Shown here: positions 7,614 through 15,806 of the stretch, piece after piece | Position numbering within the stretch: the stretch's first letter is position 1 | Layout of the letters: each line of letters begins with the position of its first letter | NCBI GenBank assembly: GCA_009377605.1 | Contig: WHTT01000020.1 | Span: 27,394 to 85,462, forward strand | DNA: 58,069 bases | Reading direction: 5' to 3' | Origin: Luteitalea sp. | GTDB taxonomy: Bacteria; Acidobacteriota; Vicinamibacteria; Vicinamibacterales; Vicinamibacteraceae | Position numbers and translations under genes: made by a program | The notes under the pieces: generated by a model | What the model was told of the DNA's origin: nothing | Databases searched by the model: none | What the model saw: the letters and a program-made list of their open reading frames with translations, nothing else

Positions 7614-9599
7614 CTAGGCCCGCGAGTCGACGGGCAGCGCGATCGTCACAGTGGTACCCTCGCCCTGCCGGCTGGCCAGCTCGATCGTGCCGCCGAGACC
7701 TTCGACGATGTGACGTGCAATTGCAAGGCCAAGTCCGGAGCCCGTCCGGCGGGTTGTGAAGTACGGCTCGAAGACGCGCGGGAGGTCTTCCTCGGCGATG
7801 CCAGTCCCGCGATCGGCAACGACGACACGCACCCTGCTCGGCCGGTCCTGCCGCACCTCCAACGTGATCGCCATCGCGTTCAGCTCGGCGCCCTTGTCTT
7901 CCGGTGGTGTGGGCTTCGTTGTAACGGGGTGAGTGACCCGTGCCTCGTCGGCGCGCCGCGTGAGGACGGCCTCGCGCGCGTTCGCCAGGATGTTCACGAG
8001 CGCCGCGCGCAACCGTTCGGCGTCGGTGACGATCTCCAGCGGCTCGGGTGGCGCCGCGACGACAACCTTGACGTCGTGGCCCCGTGTGCTGGCCTCGGCC
8101 GCGCCTCGGCAGACTGTGCTGAGGTCGACGGTCTCGTAGCTGAATCGCAGGGGCCGCGCGTAATCGAGCACCTCGCCAACGAGCCGATCCAGGCGATTGA
8201 CCTCCTCCTCGATGTCTGCAAGTCGGGGCAACCACTCCGGGATCTCGGATGGGCTGAGCTCCTCCTGCGGTGGCAGCACGACAGCGGACTCGTCTCGCCG
8301 AAGCGCGGAGCGCGAAGGCGGAAGCGGCGAAGCCGCGGCGCCGGACTTGTCTCGCCGAAGCGCCGTAGGCGCGAAGGCGGAGCGCTTGAGCGTGTGCAGT
8401 GACGCCTTGATGATCATCAGAGGATTGCGGATCTCATGGGCCAGGACTGTCGAGAACCGGCCGAGCGTCGAGAGCCGCTCCCTGAGCGCCGCCTCTCGCT
8501 GGAACCGCGCGAGTGACGAGGCGAGCGACTCGAACGTCCGGGCGAGCAAGCGGGCATCCTCGTCTTCCCACCAACCGCTGGACGGTGGCGAGCTGGCCCG
8601 GGTCAAATCACCGGTCACCGCAACGTCGCGCATGGTTGCCGTGATGGCCGCGAGTGGTCGAGTGATCGTCCGTGCCACCAGGTAGCTGAGCAGCGTTGCG
8701 CCGACCACGGCGAGGAGCGCTGTGACCACGAGCGCGGTGTGCACCGTGCGCAGCGGGCGCAAGCGCTCGGTGCGCGACTGGAGCACCATGGCAAGCGGCA
8801 CCGGATCAGCACCGCCGTCGCCAGCAGTCGCCGACGCGCGATTCAGCGGCAGCTCCCGCGTAACGGCAACGTAGTCCTCCCCCTCGAGCGTCACCCGAGC
8901 CACCGAGCTCTTCTCGGAACGGCCGCGGGATCGCCGGAGCGCCTCCAGCAGCGCGGGCGGCGTGACATCCAGCGTGGCCGCATAGACGCGGGTGGGCGAC
9001 GCCATGACGATGTCCGCTTGCGTCAGCTGCTTGAACCGCTTGGCCAGCGCTTCATCGAGGCTGAAGCCGACGCTGAGCGTTCCGAGAATCTCCGGTACGG
9101 GCTCTATCCAAATCGGCGTCGAGACGACCACCTGAAGAACGCCATTTCCTCGAGGCCAGAACGAGCTGCTCGTGCGGCCGGCGAGCGCCGCCCTGATTGC
9201 CGGCAGCTCGCGGATCGCCTCGGCACCTGCCCCGGGATCTCCGATCGTGGCCAAGGGCATTCCGGCGCGATTCGTCACGAGGAACAGATCGGCGCCGAGT
9301 TGCTGAGGATACGCCTCGACGATGGGTAGCACCGTGGGCGGATCGTTCGTGTCGACAGCAGCCTTGAGCTTCGGCAGGTCGGCGATGAGGCGGGCGTCCC
9401 GATCGAGAGCATCGAAGTGCTCGCGGTGATACCCGTCGACGAGGGTCGCGGCCTCCTCCAAGCCTCGCTCCAGCTCGGCCTCGGCCTGTGCGGTCACGAC
9501 CGCATTGACCACGAGCATCGCCGCACCGATCGCCATCAGAGCCAGGAGGGCGCTCGCCAGAAAGATACGGTTGCTGAGCGAGGAGAGGAACCGAGTCAT
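7614..9599 (-). CDS. sensor histidine kinase with an in-frame repeat insertion in the DHp domain
   Basis: This is a 661-residue protein. TM1 is about 10-33, with a large periplasmic sensor region (34-288, Cache-like by layout). TM2 is about 289-308 and is followed by HAMP. The H-box is LAHEIRNPL with H388, the N-box is about 535-545, the G1 box is DRGTG (596-600) and the G2 box is GSGLGLAI (620 on). Residues about 406-460, between the two DHp helices, are an extra Pro/Ser/Arg-rich segment. Residues about 404-436 of it are translated from two direct copies of the family C palindrome. The start overlaps the stop of the cupredoxin gene (ATGA), and the cognate regulator follows. A long loop at the DHp tip may be tolerated, but its effect on signalling is unknown. 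Confidence 0.93.
   Translation of the reverse strand: MTRFLSSLSNRIFLASALLALMAIGAAMLVVNAVVTAQAEAELERGLEEAATLVDGYHREHFDALDRDARLIADLPKLKAAVDTNDPPTVLPIVEAYPQQLGADLFLVTNRAGMPLATIGDPGAGAEAIRELPAIRAALAGRTSSSFWPRGNGVLQVVVSTPIWIEPVPEILGTLSVGFSLDEALAKRFKQLTQADIVMASPTRVYAATLDVTPPALLEALRRSRGRSEKSSVARVTLEGEDYVAVTRELPLNRASATAGDGGADPVPLAMVLQSRTERLRPLRTVHTALVVTALLAVVGATLLSYLVARTITRPLAAITATMRDVAVTGDLTRASSPPSSGWWEDEDARLLARTFESLASSLARFQREAALRERLSTLGRFSTVLAHEIRNPLMIIKASLHTLKRSAFAPTALRRDKSGAAASPLPPSRSALRRDESAVVLPPQEELSPSEIPEWLPRLADIEEEVNRLDRLVGEVLDYARPLRFSYETVDLSTVCRGAAEASTRGHDVKVVVAAPPEPLEIVTDAERLRAALVNILANAREAVLTRRADEARVTHPVTTKPTPPEDKGAELNAMAITLEVRQDRPSRVRVVVADRGTGIAEEDLPRVFEPYFTTRRTGSGLGLAIARHIVEGLGGTIELASRQGEGTTVTIALPVDSRA
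8286..8389. repeat. family C GC-rich palindromes, two direct copies inside a coding region
   Basis: Two copies share TCTCGCCGAAGCGC, then a short centre, then GCGCGAAGGCGGA (cores 8293-8325 and 8350-8383). They lie 57 bp (19 codons) apart, so the frame is kept. They encode the similar peptides SALRRDESA and TALRRDKSG in the kinase. A related block in the opposite orientation is at 9599-9715. Confidence 0.8.
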
Positions 9600-10381
9600 C
9601 CGCCTTCGCGCTCCGCGCTTCCGCCTGCGCGCTCCGCGCTTCGGCGGACAGGTCGGCGGCCAAGTCCGCCTTCGCTTCTTTTCGGCGAGGCAAGCCGCTT
9701 CGGCGAGGCAAGCTCGTGGTCGGTCTCCTTCTCGACGAGCGCGAAGTCAACAGTGACATCGCCGCTCTTATGCACCGTGACCGTTCGCATCGTCGGAGGG
9801 AGCGTCTCGTGCCAGACGGCGAGCGTGTACGTGCCGGGCGGGACGTTCTCGAGGCGGTAGTTGCCATCCTCGTCTGTCACCGCGAAGTATCGATGCGCAA
9901 AGACGAGGATGAATGCGCTCATGTGAGAGTGGATGTCACAAAACACCCTGACAATTCCGGGACGCTCGAAGCGGACCGCGCGCGATCGACCCCGCGCATA
10001 ACGTCCCAGGTCGAAGCTCCTGATGCGCGAGAGCGAGAAGACGTTGTGAAAGAACGGGTCGTTGTTGGGAAAGTCGACGAGCGACCCGGTGCGGATGGCG
10101 AGCACGTGTGGAACGAAGCGCTCGCCCCGCTGATCCATCCGATAGCGGCGTTGCTCGTTGTCCTCGAACGCGCCACGCGGCGCCCGCTCCAAGTAGACGA
10201 CGCTGACTGGTCCTGACTCCGCCTCCGGTGCATGAGCTGGCGGCTGCATCAAGCTAGGTCGGTGCTCGACTGGATCGCGCGGCGGCATGGTGACCCGCCC
10301 GCGGATGACACCATTGGCCAGGGCGATGCCCGGCAGGGCGCCCAGGAGCATCACGGCGAGCAAAGAGCGGCTCAGAACCAA
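9596..10381 (-). CDS. periplasmic cupredoxin / carboxypeptidase-regulatory domain protein
   Basis: The TTG at 10381 lies 8 bases after GGAG and gives 261 residues with a signal peptide ending ALANG. An ATG at 10351 is a shorter alternative. The plastocyanin-like domain has type I copper ligands H112 and C148-xx-H151-xx-M154 (FCDIHSHM). A carboxypeptidase-regulatory-like beta sandwich follows (about 165-215, DEDGNYRLENVPPGTY). The last 39 residues or so are Arg/Ser/Gly-rich and come from the family C repeat block. The gene overlaps the barrel gene by 10 bp and the kinase gene by 4 bp, so it is tightly coupled. Likely role: periplasmic electron carrier or copper-binding protein. Confidence 0.82.
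   Translation of the reverse strand: MVLSRSLLAVMLLGALPGIALANGVIRGRVTMPPRDPVEHRPSLMQPPAHAPEAESGPVSVVYLERAPRGAFEDNEQRRYRMDQRGERFVPHVLAIRTGSLVDFPNNDPFFHNVFSLSRIRSFDLGRYARGRSRAVRFERPGIVRVFCDIHSHMSAFILVFAHRYFAVTDEDGNYRLENVPPGTYTLAVWHETLPPTMRTVTVHKSGDVTVDFALVEKETDHELASPKRLASPKRSEGGLGRRPVRRSAERAGGSAEREGG
9599..9715. repeat. family C repeat block at the 3' end of the cupredoxin gene
   Basis: It contains CGCCTTCGCGCTCCGCGCTT-type units (inverse orientation to 8286-8389) and a direct repeat of TTCGGCGAGGCAAGC. It is translated as a low-complexity tail with the doubled peptide LASPKR, and its edge forms the stop/start overlap with the kinase gene. Confidence 0.75.
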
Positions 10382-11646
10382 TAGGAGAGCTCCATCGCCA
10401 CGAATCGACCGCGATCGAACCGCGGCGTGTCGCGCCAGTTGTGCTGATACGCAAGCTTGATGGTCGCATTGCGGCGCAGGCGAAAACCGCCACCTACCTC
10501 GAGCCGCGTCACATCCGCCTCCCAGGGGCGATACGCGCCGGCGCCGTCCGCTACGTTCGAGAACGTGAGACCGTCGAGACGGGCCGCCGCGTAGACACGC
10601 GGCGTGATCTTCACCCGTCCCTCGCCCATGACGGACAGGGCCCGCAATGGACGGTCGATTCGAGGCGCCGCGACGGCGGGCACCTCCCAGGAGCTGACTA
10701 TGGTCTCGGTCCGAAACAGGAAGCGCGACCAGGACCACTCGGCATCGAGCCCGAGAGCGCGCTGCGCGAACGTCTCTTGTCTGAGCTCCGCCGGCAAGCG
10801 CTCGACCGCGGCCTCGTCGACGAACGTTCCGCGGGCGGCGGAGAGACCCAGGACGAGCGCAGGCGTCGGCGTGATGGCAACGCGACCGGCAAGCTGATTG
10901 CCGTCGTTGTTGTCGCGCACGAGCGGATGCGACAACGTGCCACGCGTGAGCGCCGCGCGCATATCGAGCCAGCGAGACCGCCACCGCACCTGGACACCGG
11001 TATCCAGCCGTGTGCTCGCCACGACCGGGACACCGGCGGCTGGACGCAGATCGCCAACCGGGTAGCTCACGCGCCATCCACGGCCCTGGTTGGGAAACAG
11101 GTCCGTCGTCGAGCCGGGAAGCGAATCGTCACGTAACGCGAGAAGATACTGATAGGCGAGCGGTCGTCCTATCAGCGGGTTCGACGCGGCGTAGTCTCCG
11201 GCGGCGAAGGCGCCAAAGACGCGAGGAATTCTGCCGGCTTCGATATCGAGCGCGCGGCTCTTCCATGGGCGAACCCGCACGAAGAGCGCGTAGGGCAGCA
11301 GCACGTGCCGGTCGCCGCCGCCTTGGAGCCTGCCAATCGCGGTACGGTCCTCGACGTTTGCCAGCACCGAGATCCGGTCGTTTATCCGGCCTTCTGCAAG
11401 GAGGCCGATGGTCAAGAGACGGAGCAGGTTGTGATTGTAGTCCGACGCGTTGAAATAGCCCTCATCGAGCGGCGCGATGGTAACCCGAAGCTCGCCGCTC
11501 ACGAGAACGCGGCCATCGAAGAGCGTGACCGGCTCGGAGGGAAGCTGCGCGAAAGAGGCAGTAGCGCTGAGGAGCAGGAGACAGACAGCGAGGGTGGCCT
11601 CCATCGAGAGCCGGTGCCGGTGCGCGATCGCCTCCCCGCGTTGCAC
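10372..11646 (-). CDS. outer-membrane beta-barrel (porin-like) protein
   Basis: This is a 424-residue protein starting with GTG at 11646. The N-region is HRHR-rich, followed by a hydrophobic signal segment ending ASFAQ. The rest shows alternating strands, frequent Arg/Trp/Tyr, a turn with ASNPLIGRPLAYQYLL, and a C-terminal aromatic residue (MELSYWF), all typical of outer-membrane barrels. I do not recognise a specific family. No strong SD is visible at the GTG. It is the first gene of a coupled set (barrel, cupredoxin, kinase, regulator), so it probably supplies an outer-membrane pore or scaffold for that redox or sensing system. Confidence 0.7.
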   Translation of the reverse strand: MQRGEAIAHRHRLSMEATLAVCLLLLSATASFAQLPSEPVTLFDGRVLVSGELRVTIAPLDEGYFNASDYNHNLLRLLTIGLLAEGRINDRISVLANVEDRTAIGRLQGGGDRHVLLPYALFVRVRPWKSRALDIEAGRIPRVFGAFAAGDYAASNPLIGRPLAYQYLLALRDDSLPGSTTDLFPNQGRGWRVSYPVGDLRPAAGVPVVASTRLDTGVQVRWRSRWLDMRAALTRGTLSHPLVRDNNDGNQLAGRVAITPTPALVLGLSAARGTFVDEAAVERLPAELRQETFAQRALGLDAEWSWSRFLFRTETIVSSWEVPAVAAPRIDRPLRALSVMGEGRVKITPRVYAAARLDGLTFSNVADGAGAYRPWEADVTRLEVGGGFRLRRNATIKLAYQHNWRDTPRFDRGRFVAMELSYWF

Positions 11647-11682
11647 GGTGCCATGTTATCAGTGGTGTCACCTGATCACGTT

Positions 11683-13536
11683 TCACAGCGGTCGCGAGAG
11701 CCGAATCCCGGCCTGTCGCAGCTCACACGCGGTCGAAACGATATGGGGCCATGCACACAGGAGCTCACCAAATCGTCTTATCAGGTCGCGGGTGATGGTC
11801 AACACCTCCCCCCGGTTTCGATGGCCCGCTGTTAGCTCGAACGGCACGATCGCGTCGGGGTGCTGAAGCGCCTCGCGAGCCCCCTGCGCGCAGGCTGTGA
11901 TATCTGCAGCGCAGTGCGCCGGCTGCGCTCCGTAAAGGCGCTGTACCCAGTCGAGCGTGGCGAAGAACAGACTCGCCTGGGCGGCCAGCTGCACTCGCAA
12001 GAGCTTCTCCAGCTCGCTCAACGGCAGTGCTCCAACCTCCCGGAGGTGCGAGCCGAGTTGGTGCAGCCTCTTCGAGCAGGGGTGTCGGCCGGGCGATCGG
12101 CGGTGTGACAGGATCGAGAACATCAGAACATCGCTCAGCTGCCGGCGCGCAAACGGCGACTCGACACGAAGGCCGGCCGCGCGTGGAGGCGCGTCGTGCA
12201 GGAGGGCTAACGGGAGATGCGCAAAGACCGCTTCGTCTCGGCATGCGCTCAGCACAGCGCCGAAGACGCTATCTTCGTTGCGCCGTACTGGCATGAAGGC
12301 TGGTAACAGCAGGCGGTTGTCGAAGCCAAATGCCGTGCCCATGCAGTGAGCAGAGGCGCCCGCGGAGAGCGTCGGTGCCACGCGCAGCACTTCCCTGCTT
12401 TCGAGAGCCGTGCGGTAGGCGACGATGTCACCGAGCACGCGTGAGCGGGAAGGCTCGTGCAATCCCCACAAGAGCCCGGAATGCGTTGCCATTCCGGAAT
12501 CGCCGATCACGCCGGTGAAGCTCAGCATGACATGGCCGGATCCTGCTTCGAGCACGCGCACGTCGTCGGCCGATAATTGGCCCCAGTGCAACTGATTCGA
12601 TCCCAGCCGGTCTCGAACCAGCGACGACAATGAAAGCCCCAACGCCATCTCATGAGCGGCTGCGATGTCGACCTCGGCCGGAGGCGTGAAGGCGAGGGCG
12701 CTGCTCCTGTCCCCGAAAGACCAGAGATCTGTTGGATCCCTCCTACCGTACAGGGACAAACCGTTCCGCGAGCTCGGATGGGGCGTTGGCCGGCAGATCG
12801 TGTCATCGTCTGCGCTGAGCACGAGATCGCCAAGCGTATCGAGCAGAAGCGCGTTTCGATTCGCACCGATGGCGCAACCGCACCCTTGGGGATCCCCAAG
12901 CGCGAAATCCAGGAGCTCGCCCGGGATATCCGCTCGTGCAGCCAAGGCCGCACCATACGCGGCCCGTTCGACCGGCCCTAGGTATCGAACCTGTACGTTC
13001 ATCGCGCGGCCAGCGCTACGGAGGACCTCTTGATTGCGCAGGTAGGCCCCACGGTTGAGCGAGCCGTCCACCACAACGGCCTCGACTGCTCGAGCGTGCG
13101 CTCTCGCATTCTCGATGTAGCTCGTCACAGAGCGACGCAAGGCGTCCGGCCGCTCGCATGTGATCCACCCAAAGGTGCGAATCGAGCCGGTCGTGGAGGT
13201 GGACTGTGGCGCCGTGGCCAGACGACAGCGCTCTACAAATGCAGCCTCCGGCTCGAGCAAGCCGACGCGACAGAGCTCTCGACAGAAGCCTGTTGGGTCG
13301 ATCGCCTCGAGCGCCGTTCCGCGGAACACACGCTGAAACGCTGCTGCGTGGGTCTCCAGCGGCGCAAAGGACTGGCGGGACTGAAGCGCTGCTGCTATCT
13401 CGGGCCGAACGACCACTGCGACGTGGTCCTGCTCGCGGACGGCGAGCTCCAGACCATCGCCGGCGGGAAAGCGCTGGATGTTGACCGCCCGGTACTTTCC
13501 ATCGGACGGCAGGCCGTTATCGAGGGCACACGGCAC
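11683..13536 (-). CDS. large protein with PqqD-like N-terminus and GT-A-like DDD motif; possible peptide-modifying enzyme
   Basis: Not a family I can name. The GTG at 13536 has AAGGAG 6 bases upstream; a TTG at 13557 is less likely. Residues about 10-110 look like a PqqD-type winged helix (VRPEIAAAL, SFAPLETHAAAF, LCRVGLLE), the fold used as a RiPP recognition element. The middle holds GANRNALLLDTLGDLVL followed by D243-D244-D245-T, like the metal-binding DxD of GT-A glycosyltransferases. The C-terminal half is about 300 residues without a motif I recognise. It begins 22 bases after the ABC permease stop, in the cluster with a hydrophobic peptide gene. Glycosyltransferase or other maturase activity is inference. 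Confidence 0.55.
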   Translation of the reverse strand: MPCALDNGLPSDGKYRAVNIQRFPAGDGLELAVREQDHVAVVVRPEIAAALQSRQSFAPLETHAAAFQRVFRGTALEAIDPTGFCRELCRVGLLEPEAAFVERCRLATAPQSTSTTGSIRTFGWITCERPDALRRSVTSYIENARAHARAVEAVVVDGSLNRGAYLRNQEVLRSAGRAMNVQVRYLGPVERAAYGAALAARADIPGELLDFALGDPQGCGCAIGANRNALLLDTLGDLVLSADDDTICRPTPHPSSRNGLSLYGRRDPTDLWSFGDRSSALAFTPPAEVDIAAAHEMALGLSLSSLVRDRLGSNQLHWGQLSADDVRVLEAGSGHVMLSFTGVIGDSGMATHSGLLWGLHEPSRSRVLGDIVAYRTALESREVLRVAPTLSAGASAHCMGTAFGFDNRLLLPAFMPVRRNEDSVFGAVLSACRDEAVFAHLPLALLHDAPPRAAGLRVESPFARRQLSDVLMFSILSHRRSPGRHPCSKRLHQLGSHLREVGALPLSELEKLLRVQLAAQASLFFATLDWVQRLYGAQPAHCAADITACAQGAREALQHPDAIVPFELTAGHRNRGEVLTITRDLIRRFGELLCAWPHIVSTACELRQAGIRLSRPL

Positions 13537-13557
13537 GTCAGACTCCTTCACGTGCAA

Positions 13558-14247
13558 CTACTCGAGGAGCTCGCTGGTATCCTGGGTTGGCAGCCAGCGC
13601 GTCAGGTACAGCCACAAGGAGACGTTGACCAACAACTCCGCCGCCAGCCACGCGGGGACCGTCGTCGGCGCCCGCACCGACTCCACGAGGTACTCGGCGC
13701 CGGCTGGCACGCGCCAGCCGAGGGCGATCATGGCGGCACTGGGGACGAGCAGGATGAGAAAGGGCAGCACCCCGCCCAGCCTGGTACCGAAGCGCAAGCG
13801 GGTCAGGATGCTCAGGTTCCCAAACGTCACCAGACCGCCGACGAGGACTGGGCAGAAGGCGAGATTTCGCGGCTCCAGCAAGGAAGGGAGCAAGAGCAGG
13901 ATCGCCGCCGTGCCTGTCACCATCTGTACCGCCGAAGAGAGAAGGAGCTTCGACAGAATGATCGCTCCGTCGGACACGGGCAACGTTCGTAACAGCGCCA
14001 GCGTGCCCTTCATGCGCTCCGTCTCGATGAGCCACACGGAGGATATGAGCCCAGCGTAGAGCACCAGCGGCATGAAGAGCGCGCTCACCAAGGCCCGAAG
14101 CCGCGTATCGGGAAAGAGCCATGGCGCGAGAGACAGCAGCGACGCATAGACGGCGAAGTTGGCCGTGAGCAACAGCACGATCGGGCGGCCATGAAGCCAC
14201 ACGTCTTTAATCACCAGTGCCTTGACCTGGTGCCATTCGTTTGTCAT
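13558..14247 (-). CDS. ABC transporter permease, ABC-2 like
   Basis: This is a 229-residue protein with about six hydrophobic segments (IVLLLTANFAVYASLL; ALFMPLVLYAGLISSVWLIE; AVQMVTGTAAILLLLPSL; and others). The phrase WLIETERMKGTLALLRTLPVS is typical of ABC-2-type permeases. The start at 14247 has GAGGAA just upstream and lies 41 bp inside the ATPase gene. It should form the membrane part of an exporter with the ATPase at 14207-15166. Its place in the cluster suggests export of, or immunity to, the small peptide encoded at 16641-16901. Confidence 0.8.
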   Translation of the reverse strand: MTNEWHQVKALVIKDVWLHGRPIVLLLTANFAVYASLLSLAPWLFPDTRLRALVSALFMPLVLYAGLISSVWLIETERMKGTLALLRTLPVSDGAIILSKLLLSSAVQMVTGTAAILLLLPSLLEPRNLAFCPVLVGGLVTFGNLSILTRLRFGTRLGGVLPFLILLVPSAAMIALGWRVPAGAEYLVESVRAPTTVPAWLAAELLVNVSLWLYLTRWLPTQDTSELLE

Positions 14248-15166
14248 CGGTTCCTCGCGCGAAGGCAAGATACACGTCTTCCAAGGATGCCCGCCTGACG
14301 TTGGTGGAGGGCACTGGCATATCGAGTATCGGCACAGGGCCGCGCGTAAGCAGGTGTGGGCCACGGCGGTCCACCCAGGCGCGGAGCAGCTGGTGCGAAG
14401 GAGGTATCTGCATCTGTCCGTCTGGCGGCAATGTCCACGCGGCGAGTGAGCCGAGCGCGTCGTAGCCGCTCGTGAACACGATGCGCCCTTCGCGGATGAT
14501 GATCAGGTCGGTGGCCAGGGCCTCGACGTCCTGGAGCACGTGTGAAGCAACGAGAATTGCGGCGTCCGCATCGGCAACGATGGCCTGCAGGAACTCTCGA
14601 AGCTCGAATCGACTCTCGATGTCGATGCCGTTCATCGGCTCGTCGAGCAGAAGGAACCGCGGCTGATGGGCGAGCGCCAGGATGAGCGCCAACTTGACCC
14701 GCATGCCTTTGGAGAAGTGGCGCACGCGCTTTCGACGGTCGATTCGAAAGAGGTCGAGCCAATGTTCGGCAAGCGCCGGATCCCATCGCGTGAAGAGCCG
14801 CGCGGCGAGACGGACGTGCTGTGCCGCGGATAATGGCTCGTAGAGCACTGGGAGTTCTCGAACGAAGCCAACCAGCTCCCGATACGAGTAATCGGTCCAT
14901 GCCACGCGACGCGAGCCGACAAGGATCTCACCGGCCGAGACAGCGGACTGTTGCGCCAGGCAAGAGAGCAGCGTGGTCTTCCCCGCGCCGTTGACTCCCA
15001 ACAGCCCGTAGATGTGTCCGAGCCGAACATCCAGGTCGACTGGGCCCAATTGGAACCCTGGAAACCGCTTCACGAGGCTGTGTGCACGAAGCGCGGCGCC
15101 CTCCCCTGGTGCTTCGGTATGTGGCCACGCGTCTGGTGCGAATATCTTGGAGCCCTGGAGCCGCAT
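14207..15166 (-). CDS. ABC transporter ATP-binding protein
   Basis: This is a 319-residue protein. Walker A is GVNGAGKTT, the signature is in the form HFSKGMRVKLAL, Walker B is FLLLDEPMNGID, and the switch His is in VASHVLQDVE. The layout is of the DrrA/BcrA type, with a C-terminal extension of about 70 residues. The ATG at 15166 is preceded by AAGGAGG with a 3-nt gap, a strong site. The 3' end overlaps the permease gene and the 5' end follows the SpoIIM-like gene by 16 bp. It energises export, or removal from the membrane, of the peptide product of the cluster (inference from context). Confidence 0.93.
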   Translation of the reverse strand: MRLQGSKIFAPDAWPHTEAPGEGAALRAHSLVKRFPGFQLGPVDLDVRLGHIYGLLGVNGAGKTTLLSCLAQQSAVSAGEILVGSRRVAWTDYSYRELVGFVRELPVLYEPLSAAQHVRLAARLFTRWDPALAEHWLDLFRIDRRKRVRHFSKGMRVKLALILALAHQPRFLLLDEPMNGIDIESRFELREFLQAIVADADAAILVASHVLQDVEALATDLIIIREGRIVFTSGYDALGSLAAWTLPPDGQMQIPPSHQLLRAWVDRRGPHLLTRGPVPILDMPVPSTNVRRASLEDVYLAFARGTDDKRMAPGQGTGD

Positions 15167-15182
15167 GTGCCTCCTTCGAGCG

Positions 15183-15797
15183 TCACCCGACGCTGCGCAG
15201 ATACATCCCAAAGGCCTCGACCGACGCCCCGGCGAGCACCAAACCGCACGCACGAATCGTGAAGACGAGGACGTGTGGAGGCCCGGTCGCAAGCGGGATC
15301 TCGAACAGGACGCCGAAACAGCGGATCCCCATCTGTATGCCCGCCGCTGCGCCATGCACGAGGCCGGCGTACTCGAGAGGCACGTAGAGGAGCATCAGCG
15401 CGGCGTCTCCCGGCGAGACAGACGCCAGTGCGGAAAGATCCCAGCCCAGACGGAACGCATTGAACGCGAGGATGAGCGCGGTCGGTGCACCAAATAGGAG
15501 AGCGCCAAGGAGCAGCGCCGCCACCACACGGAGGTTCGTCGCGGCGATGAGCGCGGCGTTCCACGGCAGGCGGTCCAGCGGCCGGTTGGCGGGCCATACG
15601 GGCAGGGGACCGCTCGTCTCACCCCGAAGCCAGGCGACCAAGGCCCCGACAATGCTCGTCGCAACGACGAGGTACACGCAGAGACGCAAGCACGTCGTGC
15701 CTCGTGCCGATGGATTGCGGCCGATGCCGGCCCGATCCTGCGCGGGGTCAGGTCTCGGCGACGAACCAGGATGTTTGTTCCACGAGGACGCAGCCAT
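15183..15797 (-). CDS. SpoIIM/DUF95-like membrane protein
   Basis: This is a 204-residue protein with about four helices after a soluble N-terminus. It has the family landmarks: NLRVVAALLLGALLFG, TALILAFNAFRLG, LEYAGLVHGAAAG and a final helix ending ASVEAF. These match the conserved Asn, the N-G-F-x-L-G-like segment and the E-x-x-x-x-x-x-AGAAG-like segment of SpoIIM proteins. In known circular bacteriocin loci (AS-48 type) a DUF95 protein takes part in production or immunity. Here it lies between a Yip1-like protein and an ABC ATPase. The family call is from remembered motifs and should be tested by a profile search. Confidence 0.68.
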   Translation of the reverse strand: MAASSWNKHPGSSPRPDPAQDRAGIGRNPSARGTTCLRLCVYLVVATSIVGALVAWLRGETSGPLPVWPANRPLDRLPWNAALIAATNLRVVAALLLGALLFGAPTALILAFNAFRLGWDLSALASVSPGDAALMLLYVPLEYAGLVHGAAAGIQMGIRCFGVLFEIPLATGPPHVLVFTIRACGLVLAGASVEAFGMYLRSVG

Positions 15798-15806
15798 GAC
15801 CGTTGC

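Noticed and set aside
6548-7759. 403-codon plus-strand frame opposite the NtrC-type regulator
   Set aside because: Antisense shadow of a gene with all expected motifs.
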